From NCBI RefSeq assembly GCF_049243985.1, contig NC_135373.1, positions 85,314,213 through 85,378,212 of the forward strand: a DNA stretch of 64,000 nt. The letters run 5' to 3'. The position numbers and the translations under genes were made by a program. This document shows, piece by piece, positions 55,985 to 60,330 of this stretch. The notes under the pieces were generated by a model, which was not told the DNA's origin, ran no database searches, and was given only the letters and a program-made list of their open reading frames with translations. Every line of letters begins with the position of its first letter. The first letter of the stretch is position 1. This stretch comes from Paroedura picta. Its lineage: Eukaryota; Chordata; Lepidosauria; Squamata; Gekkonidae.

Positions 55985-57866
55985 TGTTGATTCGTGGCAA
56001 TAGAGAGACCCATCTAGCTAGCAGGTGGTGTTTGAGCTGCCGTTTCATCGTTGCCACGCTCCCCCCGAGTGAAAAAAAAAATAACACCCCCCCCCGCACG
56101 GGTGCGATTTTCGGCCGAAAATAGAGTGAAAAATAAAGGGAAAATAAACCAGCAAACGGGGCTGTGTGGTGCTTGGCGCTTGGTGACTTTAAACAGCTCT
56201 GGGGAGGGACTGCAGCCGGGGAAGCCTCGCTGGGTAAACGAAGGCTCGCCGGTGTGTTGATCTCCGCTCGCTCCGAGAAAAAAAAATGGCAATCGCTTCG
56301 CCGGAAGATCAGAGGAGAGAGCTAGGGGGAGGGACTTTGCAGAAACCACAACAATGGTAACACACAGAACTTTCCCACTAGTGTTGCAGATTGGTTGCAA
56401 GAGTGTAGCGCTTTCCGGAGGGTGAATCCACTTTTTGGGATTTCCCTGAAAACACTACAACAAAGCACTTTTTGCGGATCGGTTTCAGGAGTGTTGCAGA
56501 TTGTCAACGATATTGTGCATAACAGCAAAACAGTAGCGATTTCAATTTGCAACCATTGTGCAATTTTGAACGAGTGCAGAATGGCCCTGAATGTTCCCAC
56601 TTCTTGTCTCTAGCATTAATGCCATACTGCTTTCTCTGTTGCATAACTCACTTTAAGATGGTAAACTTCAGTTTGGCATGAATCAGGAATCAGGAATGAA
56701 AACACCACACAAAAACAGTGTGATTCATTTTCAGTTTACATTACTCAGTGAGAAGTAGGCCTATATTATGACAAAAAGTTGTACTGCTTCTTTTGCATAT
56801 CTTCCATACCAACACTAGTGGACATCACTAGTGTCCACTATATCCTAAGATGTACCACTATATCCTAAGGATGTACCATGTCTAAAAAGCATTTTCTAGT
56901 GGAAATTGTAACATATGTTGAAGTAGTGTCACATCTATCCTAGTGGATTATATCCTTTCAGTTTGTCTCTAATTTGTTTGATTCCCCTCACCACTACAAC
57001 CCCCATTCCACATGGCTTTTGTCCACACAGATTCTACATTTTCTTTATGAATCCAGAGGAGACTTAATCCTCTCCCTTCCACCAACAGAAAGCTGGTAAG
57101 ATGCAACCCAATGTTTCTTTAAAGTTTTAATCTCCCTGATATATACTTCCACAGTCTACTTGGAGATACTGAATAGTCGGGAATTTGATGTATGGATGAA
57201 ATACTGCTTTGGAAAGAGACTCACCTTAAGAGACTCCTTCTTTGTAAGTTTGATTGTAGAGGAGGAAGAAGTGGTGGTGGCTGGGATCTCCTTCTCAGAG
57301 CCGTTACAAAGCTTAGATTCTGACTGAAAGAATTATAAGAGGAAATAATGAAACAACACTTAACTTTTCAGGCTGCATTTCACTCTACCCTTTACAGTTA
57401 AGTATATGGAGTTTCAATTGCTCAAATCAGCCTGGAAGCCCATTCTACAGACAGTCTAAAGTACCGGGAGCACAAAATCTGAGAAAACACTGTAAATGAG
57501 CTTTATAAATGCAAAAAGAAATAGCTTTTTTGTTCACTGATACAGAAAACCTTACCCCTTGTCACACACACACACACACAAAAATACAGGGCTTTTCATA
57601 TACCTTATCCCTGAACATGATATATTGCTATTACTTAAAACCACTAAACTTTTAGAAATTTTGGTTCATCCCAGTAAGACATCTGAGATTCACAACACTT
57701 TTTATGGTTATTAAAACCTAAACCTTCCTGTGCAACTAGGCAATGTGTAGGCAAAATACTACACTTTTATAGTCTCATTGTGCTGATGCACTTACCTTGC
57801 TTTTTGACATAGACTGTGTGGAATCATCTTTACTCTGCAAGGTATCGTCCTTTCCTCTGTCAAAAC
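25718..57866 (-). CDS. OSBPL8: OSBPL8 (ORP8) gene, 20 exons, 5' end outside the window
   Basis: ORP8 is a tail-anchored endoplasmic reticulum protein that works at ER-plasma membrane contacts, exchanging phosphatidylserine for PI4P; this is established for the family. Here 20 exons on the minus strand join into 817 codons after a split glycine codon, without a stop until TAG at 25718-25720. Every intron has GT/AG ends and the phases fit. Domain order: serine/lysine-rich linker, PH domain (exons at 55267-45252), acidic linker (42948-43173), ORD (42489 down to about 33652) with EQ|VSHHPP split across two exons, basic linker, and a hydrophobic tail anchor ending in NYWFK. Compared from memory, human ORP8 has 889 residues with about 816 after the matching glycine, so length is normal. 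No start codon is in view; about 72 residues are expected beyond 64000. The gene appears intact. Identification is near certain. Confidence 0.97.
25851..27344 (-). other. OSBPL8: OSBPL8 last intron
   Basis: About 1.5 kb with no clear transposable element. The open frame at 26863-27153 (minus) has no recognisable domain. Confidence 0.55.
27345..27447 (-). CDS. OSBPL8: OSBPL8 coding exon: predicted coiled coil
   Basis: This 103-bp exon encodes (A)[20 protein letters not shown] and [13 protein letters not shown] plus two bases of Arg. The heptad-like [18 protein letters not shown] matches human LGDIQSSIESIKQTQEEIKR, a coiled coil before the transmembrane segment. Splice sites are CAAAG and GTAGTC; the donor is weak beyond GTAG. 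Confidence 0.94.
27680..27779 (-). CDS. OSBPL8: OSBPL8 coding exon: basic linker before the tail anchor
   Basis: This 100-bp exon encodes [20 protein letters not shown] to SSGSE plus one base. Splice sites are TTTCAG and GTAAGT. The SSPEPD.QDSSGSE end is conserved with human, while the start (human VSVPKMKHKPTRQQKKVAKGY) is diverged but still basic. Confidence 0.93.
28007..29050. mobile_element. hAT-like element (TAGGGGTGTGCA ends) split by an L2-type LINE
   Basis: The left part begins TAGGGGTGTGCATTCAGATC (28007) and the right part ends AGATCTGCATATCCCTA (29050), facing inverted repeats. CAACAG flanks both ends (28001-28006, 29051-29056). Inner AT-rich blocks (TTTGGGATTTCCCCCAAAA, GGTATTGGGATTTTTCAG) resemble 12530-12700. 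The LINE at 28258-28835 lies inside and accounts for about 580 bp. Confidence 0.6.
28258..28835 (+). mobile_element. L2-type LINE 3' end
   Basis: Reads [20 protein letters not shown] then [11 protein letters not shown] on the plus strand, the C-terminal block of L2-type reverse transcriptase proteins (KVLVLTFKAL.GLGP.YL). The 3' end has GTAAACCGCCCAGAGCTGCA, then a TAAA repeat. Homologous to the reverse-oriented copy at 59520-60330. A frame change follows the ITFKAI block. Confidence 0.82.
29065..29471. mobile_element. hAT-like element with CTTTTTCAACC start
   Basis: Begins CTTTTTCAACCTTTTGACCA and GAGGAGCCCCTGAAATAATT, ends CTGTGGACCCTGGCTGGGAA. Flanking octamers GTCTTAGC and GTCTAACC partly agree. 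The inner GCCCCAGAAGTGATGTCAGC matches 44860-44900 in reverse. Confidence 0.6.
29795..29882 (-). CDS. OSBPL8: OSBPL8 coding exon: end of ORD
   Basis: This 88-bp exon encodes (D)[20 protein letters not shown] and TKVRHRTPM, as human [29 protein letters not shown]. Splice sites are CCACAG and GTATG. A longer open frame on the same strand here reads [11 protein letters not shown] and is only an out-of-frame shadow. Confidence 0.97.
30090..30440. repeat. GC-rich intronic stretch with tandem duplication and long palindrome
   Basis: Two head-to-tail units of about 36 bp (GAGGCCCTCATTAGCAGG..., GAGGCTCTCGTTAGCAGG...) span 30176-30245. A near-perfect 42-bp palindrome sits at 30370-30411. The stretch may be part of an unknown repeat; no protein domain recognised. 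Confidence 0.5.
30668..30943 (-). repeat. tRNA-related SINE (family B), reverse, diverged
   Basis: Begins at the tail (GAAGAGTTGGTTCTTATATG) and ends at the head (CTAACTACTACATCAAGTCA). All body blocks are present with many substitutions, so it is older than the copies at 14174 and 52557. Confidence 0.88.
31150..31690 (-). mobile_element. CR1-like LINE 3' fragment split by a hAT element
   Basis: CTCATAGGGCTGGAAGGAAC, GGTCATCTAGTCCAACTCCC and TGCAGAATGCAGGAAATTCA match the CR1 3' end in reverse orientation. The hAT element at 31194-31452 lies in its ATCTAGTC. The downstream part (ACCCTCCAAAAAAAGAACC, CTTCTGACCCCAAAGTGGC) is from a different CR1 subfamily than 1850-3771. Confidence 0.65.
31194..31452. 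mobile_element. hAT-like non-autonomous element with exact target duplication
   Basis: A 259-bp, CpG-rich element starting CAGTGGCCTTTCTGAGGCTG and ending GGTTGGGGACCACTG. The octamer ATCTAGTC flanks it at 31186-31193 and 31453-31460. Body shows repeated CGCGCATGCG motifs. Confidence 0.88.
32090..32640 (-). mobile_element. Diverged L2-type LINE fragment (tentative)
   Basis: ACTAAGAAGGCCCTCTCACG, ACTGCAGGGCTAAGCAGTCA and TTCCGTCTTGTCAGCATTAG resemble the antisense 3' part of L2-type elements. Divergence is high, so the call rests on a few short blocks. Confidence 0.4.
32902..33197 (-). repeat. SINE with tRNA-Ala-like head
   Basis: On the minus strand it begins GGGGCTGTGATTCAGTAAAA, GAGCGTCTGTTGCATGCAGG and GGTCCCAGGTTAAATCCCTG, with A- and B-box positions and a TGC-anticodon-like arm. 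The body continues to GAATCAATATAAGGCAGCTT-like sequence at 32910. It cannot fold as a functional tRNA (damaged A box, acceptor mismatch). Confidence 0.72.
33652..33837 (-). CDS. OSBPL8: OSBPL8 coding exon: ORD C-terminal helices
   Basis: This 186-bp exon encodes (K)[20 protein letters not shown] and onward to GEWNYKYA with two bases of Asp. It forms the long charged helix and the LDPLTGEW-type C-terminal part of the ORD (here EQDPLTGEW). The acceptor is CATTAG and the donor GTAAGT. Translation continues open into the upstream intron, but homology and the acceptor fix the 5' limit at 33837. Confidence 0.97.
34138..34274 (-). CDS. OSBPL8: OSBPL8 coding exon: ORD, FWNPTPE
   Basis: This 137-bp exon encodes [20 protein letters not shown] and onward to QSDFESE plus two bases of a Lys codon. 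The acceptor is TTTACAG and the donor GTAAGT. FWNPTP and the YTVKFEEQ stretch are conserved; [12 protein letters not shown] differs from human FITDKKTDNSEV. Confidence 0.96.
34745..34916 (+). mobile_element. CR1 LINE 3' end
   Basis: Reads CACTGGCAGTCTTCAAGCAC, TGGATGCTTTAGGACTGATC, GGGGGTTGGACTAGATGGCC and ends TCTATGATTCTATGATTC, the same subfamily as 1850-3771. Confidence 0.88.
34917..35660 (-). mobile_element. CR1-like LINE fragment, older subfamily
   Basis: CTCATCTGACTTTGCCTCTT, GTCAACATGGCTGTAGCCAC and ATCACTACATCATCTGGCAG also occur in order at 45860-46040. Then comes the protein part: on the minus strand [20 protein letters not shown], the terminal block of CR1 reverse transcriptase. 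It meets the plus-strand CR1 at 34745-34916 tail to tail. Confidence 0.72.
35890..36250. mobile_element. hAT-like element, only the left end clear
   Basis: CAGGGGTTCTCAACCATTTT is a typical terminus of this group, followed by CACAAAATGGCTGCCACAAT. The right end was not located, so the end coordinate is a guess. Confidence 0.45.
36809..36898 (-). CDS. OSBPL8: OSBPL8 coding exon: ORD
   Basis: This 90-bp, phase-0 exon encodes [20 protein letters not shown] and [10 protein letters not shown]. The acceptor is TTAATAG and the donor GTAAGT. Human reads [30 protein letters not shown]. Too short and AT-rich to show as a clear open frame on its own, it was placed by phase and homology. Confidence 0.96.
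37010..37090 (-). mobile_element. L2-type LINE 3' tail
   Basis: A TTTA repeat, then AGATTTGTATACCGTCCTCC and CAGCTCAGAGTGGTTTAC, the reverse of the tail at 28780-28830. Confidence 0.6.
37091..38193 (-). other. OSBPL8: OSBPL8 intron part without clear repeats
   Basis: No known repeat or RNA recognised. The open frames at 37572-37862 are unsupported. GGTGGTACCATGG-like stretches around 37575 are chance motifs. Confidence 0.4.
38194..38291 (-). CDS. OSBPL8: OSBPL8 coding exon: [15 protein letters not shown]
   Basis: This 98-bp exon encodes (G)[20 protein letters not shown] to LEFKLK. The motif GTMTLELGG forms part of the ORD beta barrel. The acceptor is TTTACAG and the donor GTGAGT. Human reads TVNITCQKTGYSAILEFKLK here. 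Confidence 0.97.
38292..39806 (-). other. OSBPL8: OSBPL8 intron, no clear repeats
   Basis: About 1.5 kb of AT-rich intronic DNA with a short GT tract at about 38698-38711. Nothing else recognised. Confidence 0.45.
39807..39905 (-). CDS. OSBPL8: OSBPL8 coding exon: ORD
   Basis: This 99-bp exon encodes (G)[20 protein letters not shown] to PYAHCK plus one base. Splice sites are TTACCAG and GTATTC. Human reads [30 protein letters not shown], so the exon is well conserved. Confidence 0.96.
40176..40272 (-). CDS. OSBPL8: OSBPL8 coding exon: ORD, VSHHPP signature
   Basis: This 97-bp exon starts [20 protein letters not shown], completing the OSBP fingerprint EQVSHHPP begun by the previous exon. The two histidines contact the PI4P phosphate in ORP structures, and both are present. 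It ends with KSKFY and one base of a Gly codon. The acceptor is CAACAG and the donor GTAAG. Confidence 0.98.
41011..41069. repeat. Three-copy tandem repeat, unit 18-20 bp
   Basis: TTTTGACCATAAGAGCCCC occurs three times head to tail inside the OSBPL8 intron between the exons at 40176 and 41424. The copies are identical apart from the number of T residues at the start of each unit. Confidence 0.9.
41424..41522 (-). CDS. OSBPL8: OSBPL8 coding exon: [14 protein letters not shown] and first half of the OSBP signature
   Basis: This 99-bp, phase-0 exon encodes [20 protein letters not shown] to FYIAEQ. KPYNP(I/V)LGE(T/Y)F is a family-wide ORD motif lining the lipid pocket. The exon ends after EQ, the first two residues of the EQVSHHPP signature. 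The acceptor is TTATAAG and the donor GTATTA. Sequence is identical to human as I recall it. Confidence 0.98.
41747..41828 (-). CDS. OSBPL8: OSBPL8 coding exon: ORD
   Basis: This 82-bp exon completes a split Glu codon and encodes [20 protein letters not shown] and GFYKKPK. The acceptor is CTTTAG and the donor GTAATG. Human reads [24 protein letters not shown], so [10 protein letters not shown] is a small cluster of changes before the invariant [13 protein letters not shown] motif. Confidence 0.96.
42305..42489 (-). CDS. OSBPL8: OSBPL8 coding exon: start of ORD lipid-transfer domain
   Basis: This 185-bp exon encodes [20 protein letters not shown] and onward to YYYHADFLS plus two bases of a Glu codon. 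It contains [17 protein letters not shown], the N-terminal lid region of the ORD, which closes over bound phosphatidylserine or PI4P in ORP family structures. The donor GTGAGT lies inside the apparent GAG TGA end of the open frame, so the frame stop there is not used. The sequence is nearly identical to human (ILET for ILEP). Confidence 0.98.
42948..43173 (-). CDS. OSBPL8: OSBPL8 coding exon: acidic disordered linker
   Basis: This 226-bp exon encodes [20 protein letters not shown] and onward to AHEELGE, 75 residues very rich in Asp, Glu and Ser. It joins the PH domain to the lipid-transfer domain. The [10 protein letters not shown] core is conserved, while the [18 protein letters not shown] part varies and is about four residues shorter than human as I recall it. 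The acceptor is TTTTTAG and the donor GTAAAA. Confidence 0.95.
43174..44607 (-). other. OSBPL8: OSBPL8 intron part without clear transposons
   Basis: Mostly plain AT-rich DNA. At 44148-44230 GCTGTATGGTTCCT and its reverse complement AGGAACCATACAGC lie about 60 bp apart, a possible stem. Confidence 0.45.
44608..44940. mobile_element. hAT-like element of the 29065-29471 family, reverse
   Basis: Starts CAGGGTTTCTCAGCTATGGT. Its right part GGCCAGCTGACATCACTTCC and CCCTGAAAAATATTTTCACA is the reverse of the left part of 29065-29471. The exact right end is unclear. Confidence 0.55.
45252..45423 (-). CDS. OSBPL8: OSBPL8 coding exon: PH domain C-terminal helix and following linker
   Basis: This 172-bp exon completes the split glycine and encodes [20 protein letters not shown] through LHSGDNF-like VHSGDNF, ending with two bases of a proline codon. 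[13 protein letters not shown] is the amphipathic C-terminal helix of the PH domain, whose Trp is the most conserved PH residue. The acceptor is TTTAG and the donor GTAAGT. The segment after KEHEL ([13 protein letters not shown]) differs from human more than the helix does. Confidence 0.97.
45604..45651. repeat. Microsatellite (CA)n(TA)n
   Basis: About 8-9 CA units followed by about 15 TA units within the OSBPL8 intron. Confidence 0.95.
45779..46140 (-). mobile_element. CR1-like LINE 3' part, older subfamily
   Basis: CCTTCATCTGATGTTGCATC, CCCTTTAGTCAACATGGCTC, ATCACTACATCATCTTGCAG and GATGTCCTTGAGTTCTAAGA follow the order of 34917-35220. Confidence 0.7.
46735..47022 (+). repeat. tRNA-related SINE (family B), full length
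   Basis: GAGCCAGTTTGGTGTAGTGG head through AAGCGGCATATAAGAACCAA and a degenerate TTC tail. Confidence 0.9.
47315..47511. mobile_element. hAT-like MITE with perfect 20-bp ends
   Basis: The 197-bp element starts TAGGCTTGTGCGCTTTGGCA; the right end is its exact reverse complement. The octamer CATGGAAC flanks it at 47307-47314 and 47512-47519. The middle is very GC-rich (GGGGGGAGGGGCGGTGCC) and itself forms a further imperfect inverted repeat (GGCCATTCAAGCC / GGCTTGAATGGC). Confidence 0.9.
47800..47924 (+). mobile_element. CR1 LINE 3' end
   Basis: TGACAGTCTTCAAGGAGCAG, TGGATGCTTAGGCTAATCCT, GAGGTTGGACTAGAGGGGTC and TCCAACTCTATGATTCC match the end at 34745-34916. Confidence 0.85.
47925..48880 (+). 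mobile_element. Diverged CR1-like LINE fragment(s), reverse transcriptase C-terminus and 3' UTR
   Basis: AAAGAGATCTTGGAGTTATA, CTGGTGTAGCCTCATTTGGA and GAGAAAGTACAGAAAAATAC correspond to the CR1 blocks ERDLGALV, RPHLEYCVQ and KIERVQRRA. The part 48690-48870 (GATTCATGGAGACCATCAGC, GATGAAGGCCTCAGACTCTA) is the sense counterpart of the older 3' region at 45800-46000. Many stops; old. Confidence 0.7.
48881..50242 (-). other. OSBPL8: OSBPL8 intron part with little recognisable
   Basis: A short stretch at 49262-49320 (CAAGGGTTCTGCAACCCCTG, GAAATGATTTTCTGGAGGT) looks like a hAT-end fragment of the 29065 type. A 17-bp unit AGGAGGGAAAGAAAAGA is duplicated near 50187-50220. Confidence 0.4.
50243..50608. 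mobile_element. hAT-like non-autonomous element with exact target duplication
   Basis: A 366-bp, GC-rich element starting CAGTGGTCCGCAACCTTCCT and ending GGTTGGGGACCACCA. The octamer ATCTAGAT, itself a palindrome, flanks it at 50235-50242 and 50609-50616. The body shares GCATGCGCG motifs and the GGCCGCAAGC...GCTTGCGGCC stem with 31194-31452 and 63381-63788. Confidence 0.9.
50952..51036 (-). CDS. OSBPL8: OSBPL8 coding exon: PH domain, middle
   Basis: This 85-bp exon encodes [20 protein letters not shown] and then IRAASESD plus one base of a split glycine codon. It continues the PH domain. The acceptor is TTTTAAG and the donor GTAAAT. Human has LPSSYLIIRATSESD, so two substitutions lie in this short exon. 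Confidence 0.96.
51817..52189. mobile_element. hAT-like non-autonomous element with exact target duplication
   Basis: A 373-bp element starting CAGTGGTCCCCAACCTTTTT and ending GGTTGGGGACCACTG. The octamer CTCTAGAT flanks it at 51809-51816 and 52190-52197. The second block ATCACCGGGGACCAGTCAAT and GGTCTCCGGACCGGGGGTTG mark a different subfamily from the 50243 copy. The open frames through it are GC-rich artefacts. Confidence 0.9.
52557..52840 (+). repeat. tRNA-related SINE (family B), full length
   Basis: The copy runs from GAGCCAGTTTGGTGTAGTGG to a TTC-repeat tail and has few changes relative to 14174-14458, so it is relatively young. Confidence 0.9.
53389..53524. mobile_element. hAT-like palindromic MITE
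   Basis: The 136-bp element is nearly one long hairpin: CAGGGGTAGTCAAACTGCGG at the left and its near-complement at the right, with the arms GATGTCCATGGACTACAATT / AATTGTAGTCCATGGACATC meeting at CGCTGGCAG. Octamers CTCTAGGC (53381-53388) and CTCTAGAG (53525-53532) flank it, 6 of 8 the same, the hAT nTCTAGAn preference. Confidence 0.88.
53918..54121 (-). CDS. OSBPL8: OSBPL8 coding exon: core of PH domain
   Basis: This 204-bp, phase-0 exon encodes 68 residues starting [18 protein letters not shown] and ending EQSIWAVK. It holds most strands of the PH domain that targets ORP8 to phosphoinositides of the plasma membrane. The acceptor has a T-rich tract then AAG; the donor is GTAAGT. Only a few changes from human are visible (TPKNG for TQKNG, CELIE for CEIIE). 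Confidence 0.98.
54122..55266 (-). other. OSBPL8: OSBPL8 intron, no clear repeats
   Basis: AT-rich intron of about 1.1 kb; nothing recognised. The plus-strand open frame at 54279-54668 has no known domain. Confidence 0.45.
55267..55368 (-). CDS. OSBPL8: OSBPL8 coding exon: basic helix and start of PH domain
   Basis: This 102-bp, phase-0 exon encodes [18 protein letters not shown]...VIVMADWLK, almost identical to human ORP8. The basic stretch ([11 protein letters not shown]) precedes the PH domain, which begins near MADWLK. The acceptor is TTTACAG. The donor GTCAGA is weaker than the others in this gene, but position and frame are unambiguous because the next exon begins IRGTLKSW. Confidence 0.96.
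55616..56587 (-). mobile_element. 0.9-kb non-autonomous DNA element, copy 2, with expanded CA tract
   Basis: Ends GGGCCATTCTGCAC and GTGCAGAATGGCCC form a perfect 14-bp inverted repeat, flanked by TGA on both sides (55613-55615, 56588-56590). The whole 972-bp body is the reverse of 5142-6040, for example the GGAATCCAGTTGCGTTTCTA and TTCGCCGGAAGATCAGAGGA blocks. No coding capacity. Confidence 0.88.
55891..55982. repeat. Long (CA)n microsatellite inside the 0.9-kb element
   Basis: About 45 uninterrupted CA units. The first element copy has only about 8 units at the equivalent place (5747-5762, as GT). Confidence 0.95.
57225..57323 (-). CDS. OSBPL8: OSBPL8 coding exon: Ser/Thr-rich linker
   Basis: This 99-bp, phase-0 exon encodes [12 protein letters not shown]...KLTKKESLK. 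The acceptor is TTTCAG and the donor GTGAGT. Ends match human SESKLYNGSEKD and KLTKKESLK, but the middle carries a run of threonine and serine (ATTTSSSST) that is longer than I recall for human, consistent with a loosely constrained linker. Confidence 0.94.
57796..57866 (-). CDS. OSBPL8: OSBPL8 coding exon: first one in the window (N-terminal linker)
   Basis: This 71-bp exon starts with the last two bases of a glycine codon and encodes FDRGKDD...SMSKSK, matching the GFERGKED...SMSKSK stretch of human ORP8. The acceptor is TTGAAG and the donor is GTAAGT. The encoded part is polar, probably disordered and rich in serine and lysine. The preceding exon was not found up to 64000, so the intron before it exceeds 6.1 kb. 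Confidence 0.93.
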
Positions 57867-58734
57867 CTTCAAGACAAATTGAGATGGCTGCAATAAATCA
57901 CTCCAAGCATCACTGAAACACTCGAAGACAATAGAGAAAGAGGATGCGGTATAACAACATAATAAAATAAAGGAAATAGATTCCTTGCATCACTAAATAT
58001 ATGAAGGATATTTGCTTGTAAGTTTCACCAATTTGTCCACCAATTAAAATATTACAGTAGTTGTGAAGGAAAAAAAAATACTGTTTAAATTATGTTTCAG
58101 AGTACAAAAAGGTTTTGTTCCCAATCTTATATTCACAGCTTATTCTCTAAAGCAAATACCACAAAAACTGTAGTTGGCAGCTTCCAATGCTTTAAGTAGG
58201 TCTTAACATTTTATCCTTTTCTTTTTGCGTTTTAAGAATTTGGAAGTGCCTAAATTCCTCATGTAAAACAAAACAAAAACATCTTTACAAGTAGCAGTTA
58301 GCAGAGTAACCCATTTAAGTACTTAGGTAGCCTCAAACACATACGGAGCAATAATTAAGTTTATTGTCATGAAATTCAAGATAAAAGAAAAGGCATTTTA
58401 AAATCAGTTTAAAGAGGGGGAAATCTCAATATCATAAAGAAACAATATATATGCATATTTCACTTAATGTTAAGATCACTTTAAAGGTAAATGTGATGTG
58501 ATTATTGGACTCCCACCAGCTTGGACTAGCTGCAGCAAAGCATTACTTTCTCATGAAGCAAAAGAGGGGGGTAGATTTCCCAGACCCATGGCTTTTAAAA
58601 ATACTAACCATTCAGATTGGCCAACAAAGGGGTTGTGAATTGGTTGCAATCAGTTCTTGATCCTCCTCTCCTTCAAGAATGCTGCTCAGACTGAAGTCTA
58701 ATTTATGGGACATTTTGTATTTCTTCAGTCTAAT
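57867..58734 (-). other. OSBPL8: OSBPL8 intron part, nothing recognised
   Basis: AT-rich DNA upstream (in transcript sense) of the first exon present; no repeats or missing N-terminal exon seen. Confidence 0.4.
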
Positions 58735-58857
58735 AAGGCACTGGCAAATGGATAAGGCACTGGCAAACCACCCCGTATTGAGTCTGCCATGAAAACGCTA
58801 GAGGGCGTCACCCCAAGGGTCAGACATCACCCGGTGCTTGCACAGGGGATACCTTAT
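58735..58857 (+). repeat. tRNA-related SINE (family A), 3' part only
   Basis: AAGGCACTGGCAAACCACCC, AACGCTAGAGGGCGTCACCC and CTTGCACAGGGGATACCTTA. The first 20 bases are a local duplication (TAAGGCACTGGCAAA occurs twice, 58735-58768). Confidence 0.85.
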
Positions 58858-59517
58858 AGGACTAAAAAATCCCAGTGTTTGCAGTCCCATGTTTGTGAAC
58901 ATCTGCAACCCTGACACTGGACATACTCAGGACAGACATCATCCCTCTAAATTCGCTCCATGTATGATGAACTCATTGTTAAAAGTTTTATTTGATACAA
59001 AAACCGCTAGTTGTGAGACAGTCCCCTCTTGCTCTTTTTTATTCCTGTTGCTCAGAAAACTACAATTGTGCTTCCCTTCAATACAAAACCTAAAGGGGGG
59101 GTATTTATTTTTATATTTGTATTTGTATTCCCCAAAGACTGAGGGCAGATACCATCAAAACAAGAATACAGAATCAATAAATATATTAAAAACTGAAAAT
59201 TTAAAATTCTAAAGTAAAATATTAACAGTTAAAACTAATTCTTAAAGAACAAGTGCACTGCTCTGAAAACCATTTTTTGTAATTTTTAAATTTTGGTTTC
59301 CAGTACACAAAGGTCTAATGGGCAAGTTGTTTCTAGCCTATCTAATCTATTTGGGAAAATGGGAAGGAATGGTCTCTTCTTAGATTCTATTCCTTGAAGA
59401 TCTATCCAAATGCAATGGAAGTGAAAGTAACATTAATTTCAACTGGAATGACACAGGAGCAATCTGTGCTCCCTCAGCTCTGAACCAATAAATATTTTGT
59501 AATATATCCAAAGACAA
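58858..59517 (-). other. OSBPL8: OSBPL8 intron part, nothing recognised
   Basis: Plain AT-rich DNA; the open frame at 58838-59212 starts in the SINE and has no domain. Confidence 0.4.
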
Positions 59518-60330
59518 CACTTATTTGTTTGTTTGTTTGGATTGTTTCTACCGCCCATTCTTTGCAGCTCTGAGCAGTTTACATTGAAACATTATCTAAC
59601 TTTACATGGAAGATATGAACAACTTTCAAACAAGTTTCAAAACATTATAACAGTTCAACATCTCATTTCCAATAATCATCTTAATAATCTATAGGAACGT
59701 TAGTAGAATAAATAACAGCAACATTGGGAGGTCAGTTATTGCAGTCATGGGAGCGTGCCTGGGGGGACCAGCAGGTGTACTGAGACGGTCAGCCTCAAGC
59801 GAATGCCTGGTGGAGGAGCTCCCTCTTGCAGGCCCTGCGGAACTGTGGAAGGTTGGGCAGGGCTCTCATCTCCCCAGGGAGCTCGATCCACCAGATGGGG
59901 GCCAGAACTGAGAAGGCTCTGGCTCTTGTTGAGGACCGGCATGCTTCTCTGGGGCCAGGGATCCGTAGCCAGTAGGAAGTGGCAGAGCGCAAAATTCTTT
60001 TGGGGGTATAGGCAGGGAGGCGGTCTCTCAAATACACTGGGGCCCAAACCACTTATGGCCTTAAAGGTGATTACCAGAACCTTAAGCTTAATCCAGAATT
60101 CAACAGGGAGCCAGCCAAGTTGCTGGAGTACCGGCCGAATGTGGGATCTCCACGGTGTTTTTGTGAGGATCCTGGCTGCAGCATTCTGTACCAGTTGTAG
60201 TTTCCAGATCAAGAATGAGGGTAGGCCTGCGTAGAGTGAGTTGCAGAAGTCCAGTCTAGAGGTGACCGTCTCATGGATCACTGTGGTTAGGTGCTTTGGG
60301 TCCAGGTAGGGCGCTAGTAGCTTGGCTTAC
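59518..60330 (-). mobile_element. L2-type LINE 3' part
   Basis: Minus-strand reading: TSRLDFCNSLYAGLPSFLIW, KLQLVQNAAARILTKT, HIRPVLQQLGWLPVEFWIKL and [20 protein letters not shown], the end of an L2-type reverse transcriptase. A frameshift near the GLGP block moves the following [15 protein letters not shown] part to another frame. The 3' end has the GTAAACxxCxCAGAGCTGCA motif and a CAAA repeat (59520-59580). Confidence 0.88.
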
